DNA from: M3007 sp964621185 | Lineage (GTDB): Bacteria > Bacteroidota > Bacteroidia > Chitinophagales > Saprospiraceae | NCBI GenBank assembly: GCA_964621185.1 | Contig: CAZULM010000004.1 | Coordinates: 153,576-217,575 of the forward strand | Direction of reading: 5' to 3' | Length of the DNA stretch: 64,000 nucleotides | Shown here: piece by piece, positions 34,469 to 43,193 of the stretch | Layout: every line of letters begins with the position of its first letter | How positions within the stretch are numbered: position 1 is the stretch's first letter | Notes under the pieces: generated by a model | The model's input: only the letters and a program-made list of their open reading frames with translations | Database searches by the model: none | What the model was told of the DNA's origin: nothing | Translations under genes and position numbers: made by a program

Positions 34469-35581
34469 ATGCGCCGATCCTACATTTTGCTGTGCTCCCT
34501 AACCTTTTTTTTCGCACAAAGCTGCCAAAAACAGGACGCGACCAAGCCCTCGTCCCCGCACGACCCTACGGTTCGTATCCACCTGATTGAAGACGTGGTG
34601 AACGGCGAGGAAATTCTGCTGGTAGGCTCTTCGGTTTTCCAGTTCGCCACGGCGTTCATCAAGCCCAACGGGCCGGGGCAGGTGGTGGAATACTGGGCCG
34701 TTCAAGACAAGCTGCCCGTGGTGCTGGCCGACAGCGACGGCAACAGCTACGATATATGGGGAGAAGCCGTTGCCGGCCCCAACAAGGGCTTGCGCCTGGA
34801 ACCTGCCAACTACATGACTGCTTATTGGTTTGCCTGGGGCGCCTTCTATCCGGGATGTGAACTGTACGGTAAGGGGGGGATCGACGATGCCCCTGCCCTG
34901 CCGCCCGGCGACAACGGCTGGCTGATCCCGTATTCACGCCTTGCCCTGGGCGCCTTGCCCGGCGCCATCCCCTCCATCGACGCGCCCAAGTACCTCGACC
35001 GGGTGATCGAGCACATGCCCTACCTCGACGACACCACGCTTTGCCTGGTGGTGAAAGCGGGCGAAGAGGTGTTTGTTTATCCGCACCCGGTGCTGGAGTG
35101 GCACGAAATCGTGAACGAGCGCCAAGCCGGTCTGCCCTTTTCGGTCATGTACTGCCCACTGACGGGCTCTGGCAACGTATGGCTGCGCGAACAGAACGGG
35201 CAGGAAATGTTTTTTGAGGTTTCGGGCTTGCTGTACAACGGCAACCTGATCGTGAAAGAGCGGAAAAGCGCGTCGTATTGGTCGCAAATGCGGCAGGAGG
35301 CAGTGGCCGGCCCACAGATCGGCAGCAAGCCCAGCGTGTTGCAGGTGCTGGAAATGCCGCTGGGCACGGTGAACAAAATGTTCCGCCGCTACAAGCTCCT
35401 GAGCGACGACACGGGCTACCGCTACGATTACGGCAATTTCCCCTGTGGCGACTACTGCACCAACGACGACAACATTATCTACTCCCTGTTCTTCGACGAC
35501 CCGCGCTTGCGGCGGAAAGAGCGCAGCTTCGGGGTGATCGTGGGCGGGGAGGCGAAGGTGTACCGGGTGTCGGATTTCTGA
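34469..35581 (+). CDS. DUF3179-domain lipoprotein
   Basis: The product has 370 residues. It has a lipoprotein signal (LTFFFAQSCQKQD, Cys at about 19). The DUF3179 core is visible in YLDDTTLCLVVKAGEEVFVY, WHEIVNERQAGLPFSVMYCP followed by LTGSGNVW, and FEVSGLLYNGNLIVKER. The YCPLTGS motif is diagnostic; in the family a conserved cysteine sits there. The domain's biochemistry is unknown. It would be attached to a periplasmic-facing membrane. A Cys pair near the C-terminus (FPCGDYC) could form a disulfide. Apparently monocistronic. Confidence 0.85.
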   Translation: MRRSYILLCSLTFFFAQSCQKQDATKPSSPHDPTVRIHLIEDVVNGEEILLVGSSVFQFATAFIKPNGPGQVVEYWAVQDKLPVVLADSDGNSYDIWGEAVAGPNKGLRLEPANYMTAYWFAWGAFYPGCELYGKGGIDDAPALPPGDNGWLIPYSRLALGALPGAIPSIDAPKYLDRVIEHMPYLDDTTLCLVVKAGEEVFVYPHPVLEWHEIVNERQAGLPFSVMYCPLTGSGNVWLREQNGQEMFFEVSGLLYNGNLIVKERKSASYWSQMRQEAVAGPQIGSKPSVLQVLEMPLGTVNKMFRRYKLLSDDTGYRYDYGNFPCGDYCTNDDNIIYSLFFDDPRLRRKERSFGVIVGGEAKVYRVSDF

Positions 35582-35592
35582 GGCGCTCGGAC

Positions 35593-36690
35593 TCAAGATT
35601 CCACAAAATTGGAAACGCTGTACAAAGGCATTGAAATGATGTCTTCATAAGCGGAGTAGTTCTCCAGCGAAAACCTAAAGCCATAAGGTTTGCCCTTGTC
35701 CTTTAAAAACTGCCGGAGGCTTTGCATCCTTCCTTTGCCCGAAGACTTTATCTCTACAGGGAAAATGTCTGCCCCTTTTTGCACGATATAGTCCACTTCT
35801 GCATTCGCGTTGGCTGACTCTCGGTGCCAATAATACAGCGCTGGCGGCATATAAGGCGAGCCGTATTTTAGGTATTCAAGCCCCCAAAATTGTTCGGCAA
35901 TGGCACCTTTGTTGATGAGCGAAGACTCTGGGTTAAAGAGGGACTCGGCAAGGTTCAGGCCCACGATGCGCTGATAAATCCCGGTATCCAGCAACAGCAT
36001 TTTCCTTTTTTTAGGGTCGATTTCTGCACCTGGAGGGATGCCGTTGGCAGCGCTGTGCGTCACTGGGATAACGATGCCGGCCATGATGAGCAAATCCAAA
36101 GCTTCCTTGATTTGCCCGTGGTTGGAGGATATTGATGCCTTGTTGTACACGAACTTGCCACCGGTTTGTTGCGCTACCGATTCAAACACCTCGGTCAGCC
36201 GCAAGGGCGGCACGGTATTTTTATATTTGGCAAAATCAGCTTTTACGGTAATGTAGAGGTCGTCCAAGGCGTGCTGCAATTCAACCATTTGGCGGGTAGC
36301 AGCATATAACGAAACAGCTTCTGGCATGCCGCCGACCAAAAGAAAAGATTTCAACAGGTCGAGCAATTTGGAATGCAGCAATTCCGGCAAGGGATTATCT
36401 ACATTGGCCTTTTTCTTTGCATCCAACAAAGGTGCCTCTCCCATGGCCATGAGAAATTCATCAAAAGAAAAGGGATAAACGAATATGGATCGAAGTCGCC
36501 CAACGCCGAAAGAAGGGATCGATTGTAGGGCAAATTCAAGCAGGGATCCTGCGGCTATCACATGGAGCTCGGGCATTTTTTCATAAAAAAAGCGAAGGGC
36601 AGAAACCGCGGCTGGGCAAGCTTGAATTTCATCAAAAAACAAAAGGGTTTTTCCCGGCACGATCGTTTTCCCCAAAAATACCTGATAATT
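35593..36690 (-). pseudogene. AAA_14/DUF4143-type ATPase, 5'-truncated
   Basis: The residual frame encodes about 360 residues beginning GKTIVPGKTLLFFDEIQACP, which contains the Walker B motif of the AAA_14 domain. The C-terminal DUF4143 domain is complete (KRKMLLLDTGIYQRIVGLNL, YYWHRESANANAEVDYIVQK, VEIKSSGKGRMQSLRQFLKD). The first 80-100 residues, which carry the Walker A P-loop, are missing. An in-frame TGA precedes the residual frame at 36691-36693, and no P-loop is found in other frames upstream. Intact relatives have about 400-450 residues. It cannot bind ATP normally and is most simply a decaying gene. A TTG codon at 36675 could start a shortened product. Confidence 0.75.
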
Positions 36691-36821
36691 TCATTTTTAG
36701 TATGCTAAAAAACGAGAAAAATTTCATTTTTACGACCCGAAATATGCCATGATTTAAACAAGCTCTAAGTGCGTATCGCCAGTAAATGACGCAAAAAAGA
36801 GGCAACTCCCTATTTCGGCAC

Positions 36822-36829
36822 TACCTTTG
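36822..36829 (+). promoter_or_regulatory. -7 box (TACCTTTG) of the DUF1573 gene
   Basis: An exact TAnnTTTG match 35 bases before the ATG at 36865. Confidence 0.6.
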
Positions 36830-36864
36830 CGCACAAGTCCCTTTGAAACATCCACGGCCATTCC

Positions 36865-37473
36865 ATGAGTTTTTCAAAAAACATATTGCCCCTCCTTTGC
36901 CTGTTCGGCGCCAGCTTCGGCCTCTACGCCCAACCCGACAGCCTTCCCCCGCTGCCCGAACTGCTCCGCAGCCTCAACGCCGAGCAGAAAAGCAAGGTGC
37001 TAGACTATGCCCACCACCTGGGCGCCTACTACGGCAAGCCCGTGGAAGCGACCTGCAACCTGCTCGACGCCAAAAACCAGCACCGGGTAGCCCAGTACAT
37101 CGCCGTGCTGAAAAACCCGGAAAAAGTGGGCTATACCACCGTGCGCTGGGACCGCGACACGCTACCCTACGGCCAGATCGAAGAAGGCGCCATCCTGCTC
37201 GATTCCTTCGTGGTGACCAATACCGGCGCCGCGCCCTACATCATCCGGGGCGCCAAGAGCAATTGCGGCTGCACCGTGCTGCGCTACCCCAGCTTCCCGG
37301 TGATGCCCGGCGACTCGGCTGCCCTGCGCATCGAGTTCGACAGCGACCGCAAGATGGGCCGCGCCCGTCCGGGCATCATTGTTTACGACAACTCGAGGCC
37401 CAACCGGCGGAACATCCTGCACCTGGATGGGTATGTGATGGCGCGGGGAGAGGTGAAGGTGATTCGGAATTGA
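36865..37473 (+). CDS. DUF1573-domain exported protein
   Basis: The product has 202 residues. A signal peptide (LLCLFGASFGLYAQ) is followed by a helical segment to about 80, then the DUF1573 beta-sandwich. Its hallmark is a KSNCGCTVLRYPSFPVMPGD segment, after FVVTNTGAAPYIIRGA and before RPGIIVYDNSRPN. The domain resembles an Ig/ASH-like fold and occurs in many Bacteroidota periplasmic or surface proteins of unknown role. The final segment (LDGYVMARGE) completes the fold. No sorting domain. Convergent with the SPFH gene across an inverted repeat. Confidence 0.88.
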   Translation: MSFSKNILPLLCLFGASFGLYAQPDSLPPLPELLRSLNAEQKSKVLDYAHHLGAYYGKPVEATCNLLDAKNQHRVAQYIAVLKNPEKVGYTTVRWDRDTLPYGQIEEGAILLDSFVVTNTGAAPYIIRGAKSNCGCTVLRYPSFPVMPGDSAALRIEFDSDRKMGRARPGIIVYDNSRPNRRNILHLDGYVMARGEVKVIRN

Positions 37474-37488
37474 TAATTCGATAATTCG

Positions 37489-37602
37489 ATAATGTGATAA
37501 TAGGGTGCCAGTGGCTACACTGTTGCTTTCCCATACAGGTTTCGGAATTCAATTTTTGGGCTATTCTTAAAAATCAAGCAACGCACCCCATTATCACATT
37601 AT
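37489..37602. repeat. 20-bp inverted repeat between convergent genes
   Basis: ATAATGTGATAATAGGGTGC at 37489-37508 pairs with 37583-37602 with one mismatch across a 74-base loop. The arms are made of TGATAAT/ATTATCA microsatellite units like those at 30427-30470. It lies between two convergent stop codons and might act as a bidirectional terminator. Confidence 0.5.
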
Positions 37603-37606
37603 CACA

Positions 37607-38533
37607 TTATTTTTGTTGCTCCTGCTGCGCCAAAAAATCCGTAGAGCTCAGCGCCATCATCTGCTTGAGGGTCTTTTGCATCCCGTCAACCGAACCGTCG
37701 AGGAAGATGATGTTGCCTTTACCATGCTCGGTGAAGTTCTTGACAGCTTCCGTCCACATGGAGAACAGGATGACGGAGGTATCGAGGTTGGCGCTCTGCA
37801 TTTCTTTGGCGGCATGGCTCATCCCTTTGGCTACCTCTTCGCGGAAAAGGGCCACGGCCTGGCCGCGCATCTTGGCGGCTTCGCGCTCGGCTTCAGCGGC
37901 TATTTTGATGGCGTTGCCCTCTGCCTCTGCGGCTTTGGTTTTGGTGATCAAAAGCGCCTGGCCTTCGTTCTCTGCAGCGGCTTTCAGGTTGTTGGCCGCC
38001 ACGATTTTCGACATGGAGCGCATCACCTCGTCGTCGAAGGTGATGTCGTTGATCTGCAGGTCGATGAGGTGGTAGCCCCAGTCTTCGAGCATGTGGTCCA
38101 CATTGCCTTTCACCGCCTCGGTGATCTCGCGGCGCAGGCTGAGGATTTCCTGTTGTTTTTTGGAAGCCACATAGGAACGGATGCTGCCCTCCACGGTGCG
38201 GGTGAGGGTGGCCATAAAATCGCGGTCGCTCACAAATCGGAAGGCCACCTGCTTCACGGTTTCTTCGCGGTCGTCGAGCACCGAAAAGAGCAACAGCGAA
38301 GTGAAGTGCACGTTGGCCTGGTCAACCGTTACGGCCTGGAAATTGAGCTCCACGGCGCGGTTCTGCACCGAAATGCGCTTGAACACGTTTTCGATGATCG
38401 GTATCTTGAAGTTCAGGCCCGGGCGCAGCGTGCGGCTGTACTTGCCGAAAATGGTGGTGATGGCGACAGTGCTTTGCTGCACCGTGACGATGCTCAGGAA
38501 AAGGAGCAGCACAAGAATTGGAATGAAGTACAT
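37607..38533 (-). CDS. SPFH/band-7 family protein (stomatin/QmcA-like)
   Basis: The product has 308 residues. One N-terminal membrane helix (YFIPILVLLLFLSIVTVQQS) is followed by the SPFH domain (RTLRPGLNFKIPIIENVFKR, VELNFQAVTVDQANVHF), then a long coiled coil rich in Ala/Glu (AAENEGQALLITKTKAAEAE, NAIKIAAEAEREAAKM) and a hydrophobic tail region. Such proteins form large ring or cage assemblies on the inner membrane and often regulate FtsH-type proteases. No partner NfeD gene is adjacent. Its 3' end is convergent with the DUF1573 gene. Confidence 0.88.
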   Translation of the reverse strand: MYFIPILVLLLFLSIVTVQQSTVAITTIFGKYSRTLRPGLNFKIPIIENVFKRISVQNRAVELNFQAVTVDQANVHFTSLLLFSVLDDREETVKQVAFRFVSDRDFMATLTRTVEGSIRSYVASKKQQEILSLRREITEAVKGNVDHMLEDWGYHLIDLQINDITFDDEVMRSMSKIVAANNLKAAAENEGQALLITKTKAAEAEGNAIKIAAEAEREAAKMRGQAVALFREEVAKGMSHAAKEMQSANLDTSVILFSMWTEAVKNFTEHGKGNIIFLDGSVDGMQKTLKQMMALSSTDFLAQQEQQK

Positions 38534-38700
38534 AAATGGTGTTCAGTTTAGTTTGATTTCAAGAATAAAGGTGGGGCATTTGGTGCCGGTTTGCAAGGAT
38601 CGGGCAATAATTCTTGCAATTTTACCGACCAACAGGTTGTGGTGCGGCATGAAAAGAGGAAGGAAATCGGCGGATTTGCATAGCGGGCTTGACGTTTTTT

Positions 38701-40860
38701 TCAGGAAAACGCAAGGTACACCAACCAAGCGCACAAATAAGCCAGGCCGCTCATAAACACGAACTGAAAAGCCGGCCATTTCCAGCTCCCCGTTTCGCGG
38801 CGCACCACCGCCAGGGTGCTCATACATTGCATGGCTAAGGCGTAAAATACCAGCAGCGACAAGGCAGTGGCTAAGGAATACACCCGCTGCCCGGAATCGA
38901 GGAAGGTTTCCTTTTTCATTTTTTCGCGCAGGGTCGCCTTGGCCTCGTTCTCGGTGCGGTCGTTTATGTCGCCTTCTGCCGAGCCCATGTTGTACAATAC
39001 GGCGAGGGTGCCGGTAAATACCTCGCGGGCAGCAAAGGAGCTGAGCAGGGCAATGCCGATTTTCCAGTCGTAGCCCAATGGCCTGATGGCCGGCTCGATG
39101 GTCTTGCCCATTTGCCCGGCCCAGGACGCTTCCAATTCGCGTTGTTTTACGTAATCTTCGGCGCCGATGGGGCTCAGATGCATCGAATCGGCTTTTATCG
39201 TTGCATCAGCCCGCGCTGTTTCGATGGCGTCGCCAGGGCCAAAACGCGCCAGCGCCCACAGCGCAATGGATACTACCAGGATAATTTTGCCGGCGCCAAC
39301 AATAAAGGCGCTCACCTTTTCCCATACCGTGAGCCATACGTTTTTCCAAAACGGCATCCGGTAAACGGGCAGTTCAATGGCCAAAAAAGATGTCTCCCGC
39401 GTGTGCAGCCAGCGTTTCATCGCCCAGCCAGAAAGCAAGGCCGCCACAACGCCCAGGGCGTACATCGCCCCGAAAACAAGCGATTGCAAGCTCAAAAAGC
39501 CCAGCACTTTCATTTTCGGCACGGCCAGCCCGATCAAGACCAAATACACCGGGATGCGGGCGCTGCAGCTGATGAATGGCGTCACCATCACCGTGATGAG
39601 CCGTTCCTTCCAGTTGCCGATGGTGCGCGAGCTCATGATCGCCGGCACCGCACAGGCCGAGCCGCCGATCAAGGCCACCACGCTGCGCCCGTTCATGCCG
39701 AAACGCCGCATGGTTTTGTCGAACATGAACACCACCCGAGCCATGTAGCCCACTTCTTCCAAAATGGTGACCAACAAGAAGAGCAGTGCAATCTGCGGGA
39801 CAAAAACCAATATTCCCGCCAACCCTGCGATGATGCCATCGGTGAGCAACTCTGTAGTCCAATGCGCGGCCAGGTTGGCTTGCAGCATCTCGCTCAATGC
39901 CCCAAACCCGCCTTCTATCCAGTCCATTGGGTAAACGCTCCAATCGAAAATAGCCTGAAACACGAGCAGCATCACCGCAAAAAAAATAAGCGGGCCGGCC
40001 AATTTATGGGTCAAGACGGCATCTAAGCGGTCGGTAGGCGTATTGGGGAATGCAGGCGGCTTTTGTATGGTTTCCTGCACGATGGGCGTGAAACGGTCGA
40101 AACGGTCGAGCGTTTCATCCACCTGGGCGCGCAGCGATTGGAAGTCTTTGGTCTGGACAATGGTGGCCAGCACCGCTTTTTCGTTGGGGTGCAAAAACGG
40201 GAACCAATGGTGGTGGTGCGCCAACTGCAAGGCGCGGTAGGGGTTTTCAACGTTCAGGTTTAGGCAAACCGCTTCCGCCACCTGTTTCTCGATGGGATTC
40301 AACCTGTAAATCGGGCTGCGGGGTTTTATGCCGGTATGGTGGGCAAGCTTTTCTATCTCCAGCCGCAACTTGCCGATATTGTCGCCCGTGCGGCCGCTCA
40401 CCAACACGACGGGAATACCCAGCGCCTCGGCGATTTTATGGAGGTTGACTTTTATGCCCATAGAAGCCGCCGTGTCCGACATGTTCAGCGCCATCACGAT
40501 GGGCATACCCAGGTCGAGCAACTGGGTGAGCAGCAGCAGGTGCTTTTCCAAATTGGTCACATCTGCCACATAAACAATGGCATCAGGGAAATACCTGTCC
40601 TTCGGGTTGGCCAAAACTGTGGAGACCAGTTTTTCGTCGGAGGAAGTCGGATAAAGGCTGTAGGTGCCGGGGAAATCGATCAGCATGGCTTCGCGCCCAT
40701 CGGGCAAACGCATGATGCCTTCCTTGATGTCGACAGTGATGCCGGGGAAATTGCCGGTTTTTTGGCGCAAACCCGTCAATTGATTGAAAACCGTCGATTT
40801 GCCGCTGTTGGGGTTGCCAATCAGCGCAATTTTTAAAAGCCTCTCCGCAGGGTCATTCAT
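38701..40860 (-). CDS. feoB: Ferrous iron transporter FeoB
   Basis: The product has 719 residues. The N-terminal G domain has the P-loop IGNPNSGKSTVFNQLTG, G2 threonine in GNFPGITVDIKEG, DFPGTYSL (G3) and ALNMSD (G4). The membrane part from about residue 285 contains the Gate motifs (GGSACAVPAIMSSRTI and CSARIPVYLVLIGL) with conserved cysteines, and LLSSFAAREVFTGTLAVLYN. It imports Fe2+ across the inner membrane, gated by GTP. Its ATG overlaps the feoA stop by 4 bases (ATGA), indicating translational coupling. The order feoA-feoB is standard. Confidence 0.96.
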   Translation of the reverse strand: MNDPAERLLKIALIGNPNSGKSTVFNQLTGLRQKTGNFPGITVDIKEGIMRLPDGREAMLIDFPGTYSLYPTSSDEKLVSTVLANPKDRYFPDAIVYVADVTNLEKHLLLLTQLLDLGMPIVMALNMSDTAASMGIKVNLHKIAEALGIPVVLVSGRTGDNIGKLRLEIEKLAHHTGIKPRSPIYRLNPIEKQVAEAVCLNLNVENPYRALQLAHHHHWFPFLHPNEKAVLATIVQTKDFQSLRAQVDETLDRFDRFTPIVQETIQKPPAFPNTPTDRLDAVLTHKLAGPLIFFAVMLLVFQAIFDWSVYPMDWIEGGFGALSEMLQANLAAHWTTELLTDGIIAGLAGILVFVPQIALLFLLVTILEEVGYMARVVFMFDKTMRRFGMNGRSVVALIGGSACAVPAIMSSRTIGNWKERLITVMVTPFISCSARIPVYLVLIGLAVPKMKVLGFLSLQSLVFGAMYALGVVAALLSGWAMKRWLHTRETSFLAIELPVYRMPFWKNVWLTVWEKVSAFIVGAGKIILVVSIALWALARFGPGDAIETARADATIKADSMHLSPIGAEDYVKQRELEASWAGQMGKTIEPAIRPLGYDWKIGIALLSSFAAREVFTGTLAVLYNMGSAEGDINDRTENEAKATLREKMKKETFLDSGQRVYSLATALSLLVFYALAMQCMSTLAVVRRETGSWKWPAFQFVFMSGLAYLCAWLVYLAFS

Positions 40861-41093
40861 AATTCTAGCAAGATGCTGGAGGCTTCTTCCTCCCGCAATG
40901 CGAAACGGATGCCGTCAACTTTTATGTAATAGGCGTGACCAAATGGCGAAAGCCGCACCAGTTCCACGACGGCGCCCGGCAACACGCCCATGGAGGTGAG
41001 CTTGCAGGCCAATTCCGAGTCGGCAAATGCCAAAGCTTTTGCGCTCTCGTTTATTTTTAGGTCTAAAACAGACCGATAGCGTCTCTGCATCAT
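40857..41093 (-). CDS. feoA: Ferrous iron transport protein A
   Basis: The product has 78 residues with the SH3-like FeoA fold (ELACKLTSMGVLPGAVVELV, then GHAYYIKVDGIRFALREEEA). It is a cytoplasmic accessory of FeoB. It is the first gene of the operon and overlaps feoB by 4 bases. A -7 box lies 43 bases upstream, with a palindrome between box and start. A second ATG, one codon in, is an equally good start. Confidence 0.92.
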   Translation of the reverse strand: MMQRRYRSVLDLKINESAKALAFADSELACKLTSMGVLPGAVVELVRLSPFGHAYYIKVDGIRFALREEEASSILLEL

Positions 41094-41112
41094 TTCCTGG
41101 CTGTTTGCTTAT

Positions 41113-41143
41113 TCTAATTTAGACAAATTCAACGGCAAAAATA
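41113..41143 (-). promoter_or_regulatory. feoAB promoter (-7 box TATTTTTG) with downstream palindrome TCTAATTTAGA
   Basis: The -7 box is at 41136-41143 on the minus strand. Between it and feoA lies the 11-bp palindrome TCTAATTTAGA (41113-41123; TCTAA and TTAGA around one base). A site just downstream of the expected transcription start suits a repressor. An iron regulator of the DtxR/IdeR or Fur type is the natural candidate; this is inferred. Confidence 0.4.
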
Positions 41144-41202
41144 GAACTACTGTGCAAAACAACAGCAGAAAATAGGACAAGGTTTTGGTCAGGCGCAAAG
41201 AA

Positions 41203-42345
41203 TTATCCAGCCGAGAGCAAAGCTGCGCCCTCTTGCCCAACCAGCGTACCGATGGCTACCCCCATGCCGCTCAACCGCACCGACACCACCACATTGGGGG
41301 ATACGCGCTCGACAATGGGCTTTTTCACAGGGCCAAGGCCAAGGATACCCGTCCACCAAGAATCGACAGCAGCGCCCTGGCCCGGGCAGACCACCTCGTG
41401 CAAGAGCTTTTCCAAGGCCTTGCGGATGCGCTCGTTGCTGCCGAATTCGGCCGTTTTTTCGCCTTCCAGGTCCAGGTTGCGGCCCCCGCCAAGCAAGATG
41501 CGGCCATCAATGTTCCTAAAGTAAAAATAGCCCCGATCGTAGTGGAAACAACCTTCCACGCGCAATCCGGGGATGGGCTTGGTGATCAGCACCTGGTTGC
41601 GGGCAGGGTAAACATCGAGGTTCGGCAAGATTTTTTGGGCAAAGCCGTTCACCGCAACCAGCACGCGGGGCACCTTGATGGGCCAGCCAAAGGCTGTTTG
41701 TAACGCCACGCCATCAGTTGCGTCCTCCAAGCTGACGATGTCAATGCCATTGATTATTTTGATGCCTTTCTGTTGGGCGATCGACAACAAGGCCGCCATC
41801 ATTTTTCCCGTATGCACCTGGCCTTCGGCTTGGTTGAGGATAAGGTGCCTTATACCCGAGAAACCAAAACGCGAAAGCTTTTCGTCAACCACTTTGTACA
41901 CCTCGGGATGCCCGGTGATATGGCCTATTTTTTCATTGAACGCGGAAAGCCTTTCAGCGCAGGCATCAAAAATTTCGGTTTCCTGTTCATCGAACAGTTC
42001 GTAGCCACCGAGTTGTCGAAAGTCCATGTTTTCATCGCCCACCAAGGCGCGAAGCCGCTGCAGTCCCCGCCAGCGCTTTTCTACGATGCCCAAAACCGCG
42101 TCCTCGCCCATCAATTCCAGGTCGTCGAGCAATTCGGTCATGGAGCCAAAGCAGGCAAACCCTGCGTTTCGGGTACTGGCGCCCGTGGGCAGCGCGCCCC
42201 GTTCAAATATCGCGATGCGGCTTTGGGGTTCCAGTTCTTTGAGCCGAATGGCGGCAGATAGCCCGACGATGCCGCTGCCGATGACAGCGATGTCGATACC
42301 CGAGAAAAAGGATTGTTGCTCCCAGTAACTTAGCTCGTATTTCAT
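41203..42345 (-). CDS. FAD-dependent oxidoreductase (DAO family, glycine-oxidase-like)
   Basis: The product has 380 residues. The N-terminal Rossmann motif is IAVIGSGIVGLSAAIRLKEL with the acidic strand end AIFERG, followed by GASTRNAGFACFGS, the segment that contacts flavin in the DAO family. The C-terminal half has FYFRNIDGRILLGGGRNLDL and the second FAD segment VVSVRLSGMGVAIGTLVG. By family it oxidises an amine or amino acid with oxygen. The substrate is not visible. Monocistronic, 109 bases beyond feoA on the same strand. Confidence 0.85.
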   Translation of the reverse strand: MKYELSYWEQQSFFSGIDIAVIGSGIVGLSAAIRLKELEPQSRIAIFERGALPTGASTRNAGFACFGSMTELLDDLELMGEDAVLGIVEKRWRGLQRLRALVGDENMDFRQLGGYELFDEQETEIFDACAERLSAFNEKIGHITGHPEVYKVVDEKLSRFGFSGIRHLILNQAEGQVHTGKMMAALLSIAQQKGIKIINGIDIVSLEDATDGVALQTAFGWPIKVPRVLVAVNGFAQKILPNLDVYPARNQVLITKPIPGLRVEGCFHYDRGYFYFRNIDGRILLGGGRNLDLEGEKTAEFGSNERIRKALEKLLHEVVCPGQGAAVDSWWTGILGLGPVKKPIVERVSPNVVVSVRLSGMGVAIGTLVGQEGAALLSAG

Positions 42346-42372
42346 CTGCTATAAGTAGAATACGTAGTTTAT

Positions 42373-42597
42373 TAACACATAGGCACATAGGGGCATAGAA
42401 CGTATAGGAACATTTACAGTCAACGCAAAGTGGTTGTGAAAATCTCGATCGCATAATCATTTGAAGATCACATGTTTTTAATCACTCAAATCATACAAAT
42501 CACTTTAATCACAGTATAAATTGTGCCGCCCGCGCGAGCAGTTTTATTTGCGTGTCAAAACCTATGTGTTCTATGTCCCTATGTGTCCATGTGTTTA
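42373..42597. repeat. 225-bp unit with 36-bp imperfect inverted ends made of ACATAG units
   Basis: The left arm 42373-42408 (TAACACATAGGCACATAGG and so on) and right arm 42561-42597 (CCTATGTGTTCTATGTCCC and so on) are inverted copies with a few mismatches, both built on an 8-base ACACATAG-like unit. A diverged 105-bp repeat lies inside. The unit fills almost the whole 254-base gap between two genes. Confidence 0.6.
42414..42518 (+). repeat. 105-bp repeat, diverged copy 7
   Basis: Its 3' two thirds has ATC at offsets 3, 14, 28, 37, 46 and 55 of a 65-base ladder; the close copies have 3, 14, 23, 27, 37, 46 and 55. It ends CAGTATA. The 5' part keeps GGTT, TTGTG and CGATC within one base of the same positions. 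Most spacer bases differ. Confidence 0.65.
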
Positions 42598-42599
42598 AA

Positions 42600-43166
42600 T
42601 CACCCCTTTGGCGTGCTGTTGTAAATGACCAAAAAGATCAGGGCTATTTTCATGGACTCGCTCACGTCCTCCGTGAGCTTGTCTTCAACGGCCCAATCGC
42701 GCGGGTCGCCTGCGTACAGGGTGTACAGGTAAAGCCTGCCACGGTGCGGGTCGTCAACGAGCCACTCGTCGAGCTGGTTGGTCCAGCGGCTTTTGAGGGT
42801 GAGCGCCAGGGAGTTGTCGGTGACCCGCCATTCGCTAAGGTCGTTCGACCAGGGGGCTTTCATCGTAATGACATCGCCGCTGTAGGTGCGCAGTTCCCAC
42901 AGCGTCGGGTCGTTTTTCCATTTTTGGCGGATGTTTCCGCGAAGCTCGCCCAGTTCAAATGTCCATTCGGTAAAATCGTCTCTAAAGTTGAGCCAGCGCA
43001 GCTTCATCTCCCCGACCGCCACTTCGTCTTCCCCTTCATATTCAGGGGCGGCAAAAATATCCCATTCCACAAAAGAGTCGCTCCAGCGGCTGCTGATGGT
43101 GGAAATGGTTTGGGCATTGGCGAGCAAGGCAATACTAGCCCAGAAAAACGTTAAATAAACACGCAT
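42600..43166 (-). CDS. Exported protein with six tryptophan-framed repeats
   Basis: The product has 188 residues. A signal peptide (LTFFWASIALLANAQ) is followed by six imperfect repeats of the form W-x-[ND]-x4-W: RWSDSFVEW, RWLNFRDDFTEW, KWKNDPTLW, PWSNDLSEW, RWTNQLDEW and AGDPRDW. They are spaced about 20-35 residues and joined by beta-prone segments. I recognise no named family; a small beta-propeller- or beta-solenoid-like fold is possible. The end (MKIALIFLVIYNSTPKG) is hydrophobic. It is the last gene of a three-gene operon, 27 bases after the previous stop. No sorting domain or lipobox. Confidence 0.7.
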   Translation of the reverse strand: MRVYLTFFWASIALLANAQTISTISSRWSDSFVEWDIFAAPEYEGEDEVAVGEMKLRWLNFRDDFTEWTFELGELRGNIRQKWKNDPTLWELRTYSGDVITMKAPWSNDLSEWRVTDNSLALTLKSRWTNQLDEWLVDDPHRGRLYLYTLYAGDPRDWAVEDKLTEDVSESMKIALIFLVIYNSTPKG

Positions 43167-43193
43167 AACATAATTTTGAAAAGCGCGAAAAGG

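Noticed and set aside
42373..42597. Possible CRISPR-like array
   Set aside because: The ACATAG units are degenerate, 8 bases long and without spacers; no cas genes are present.
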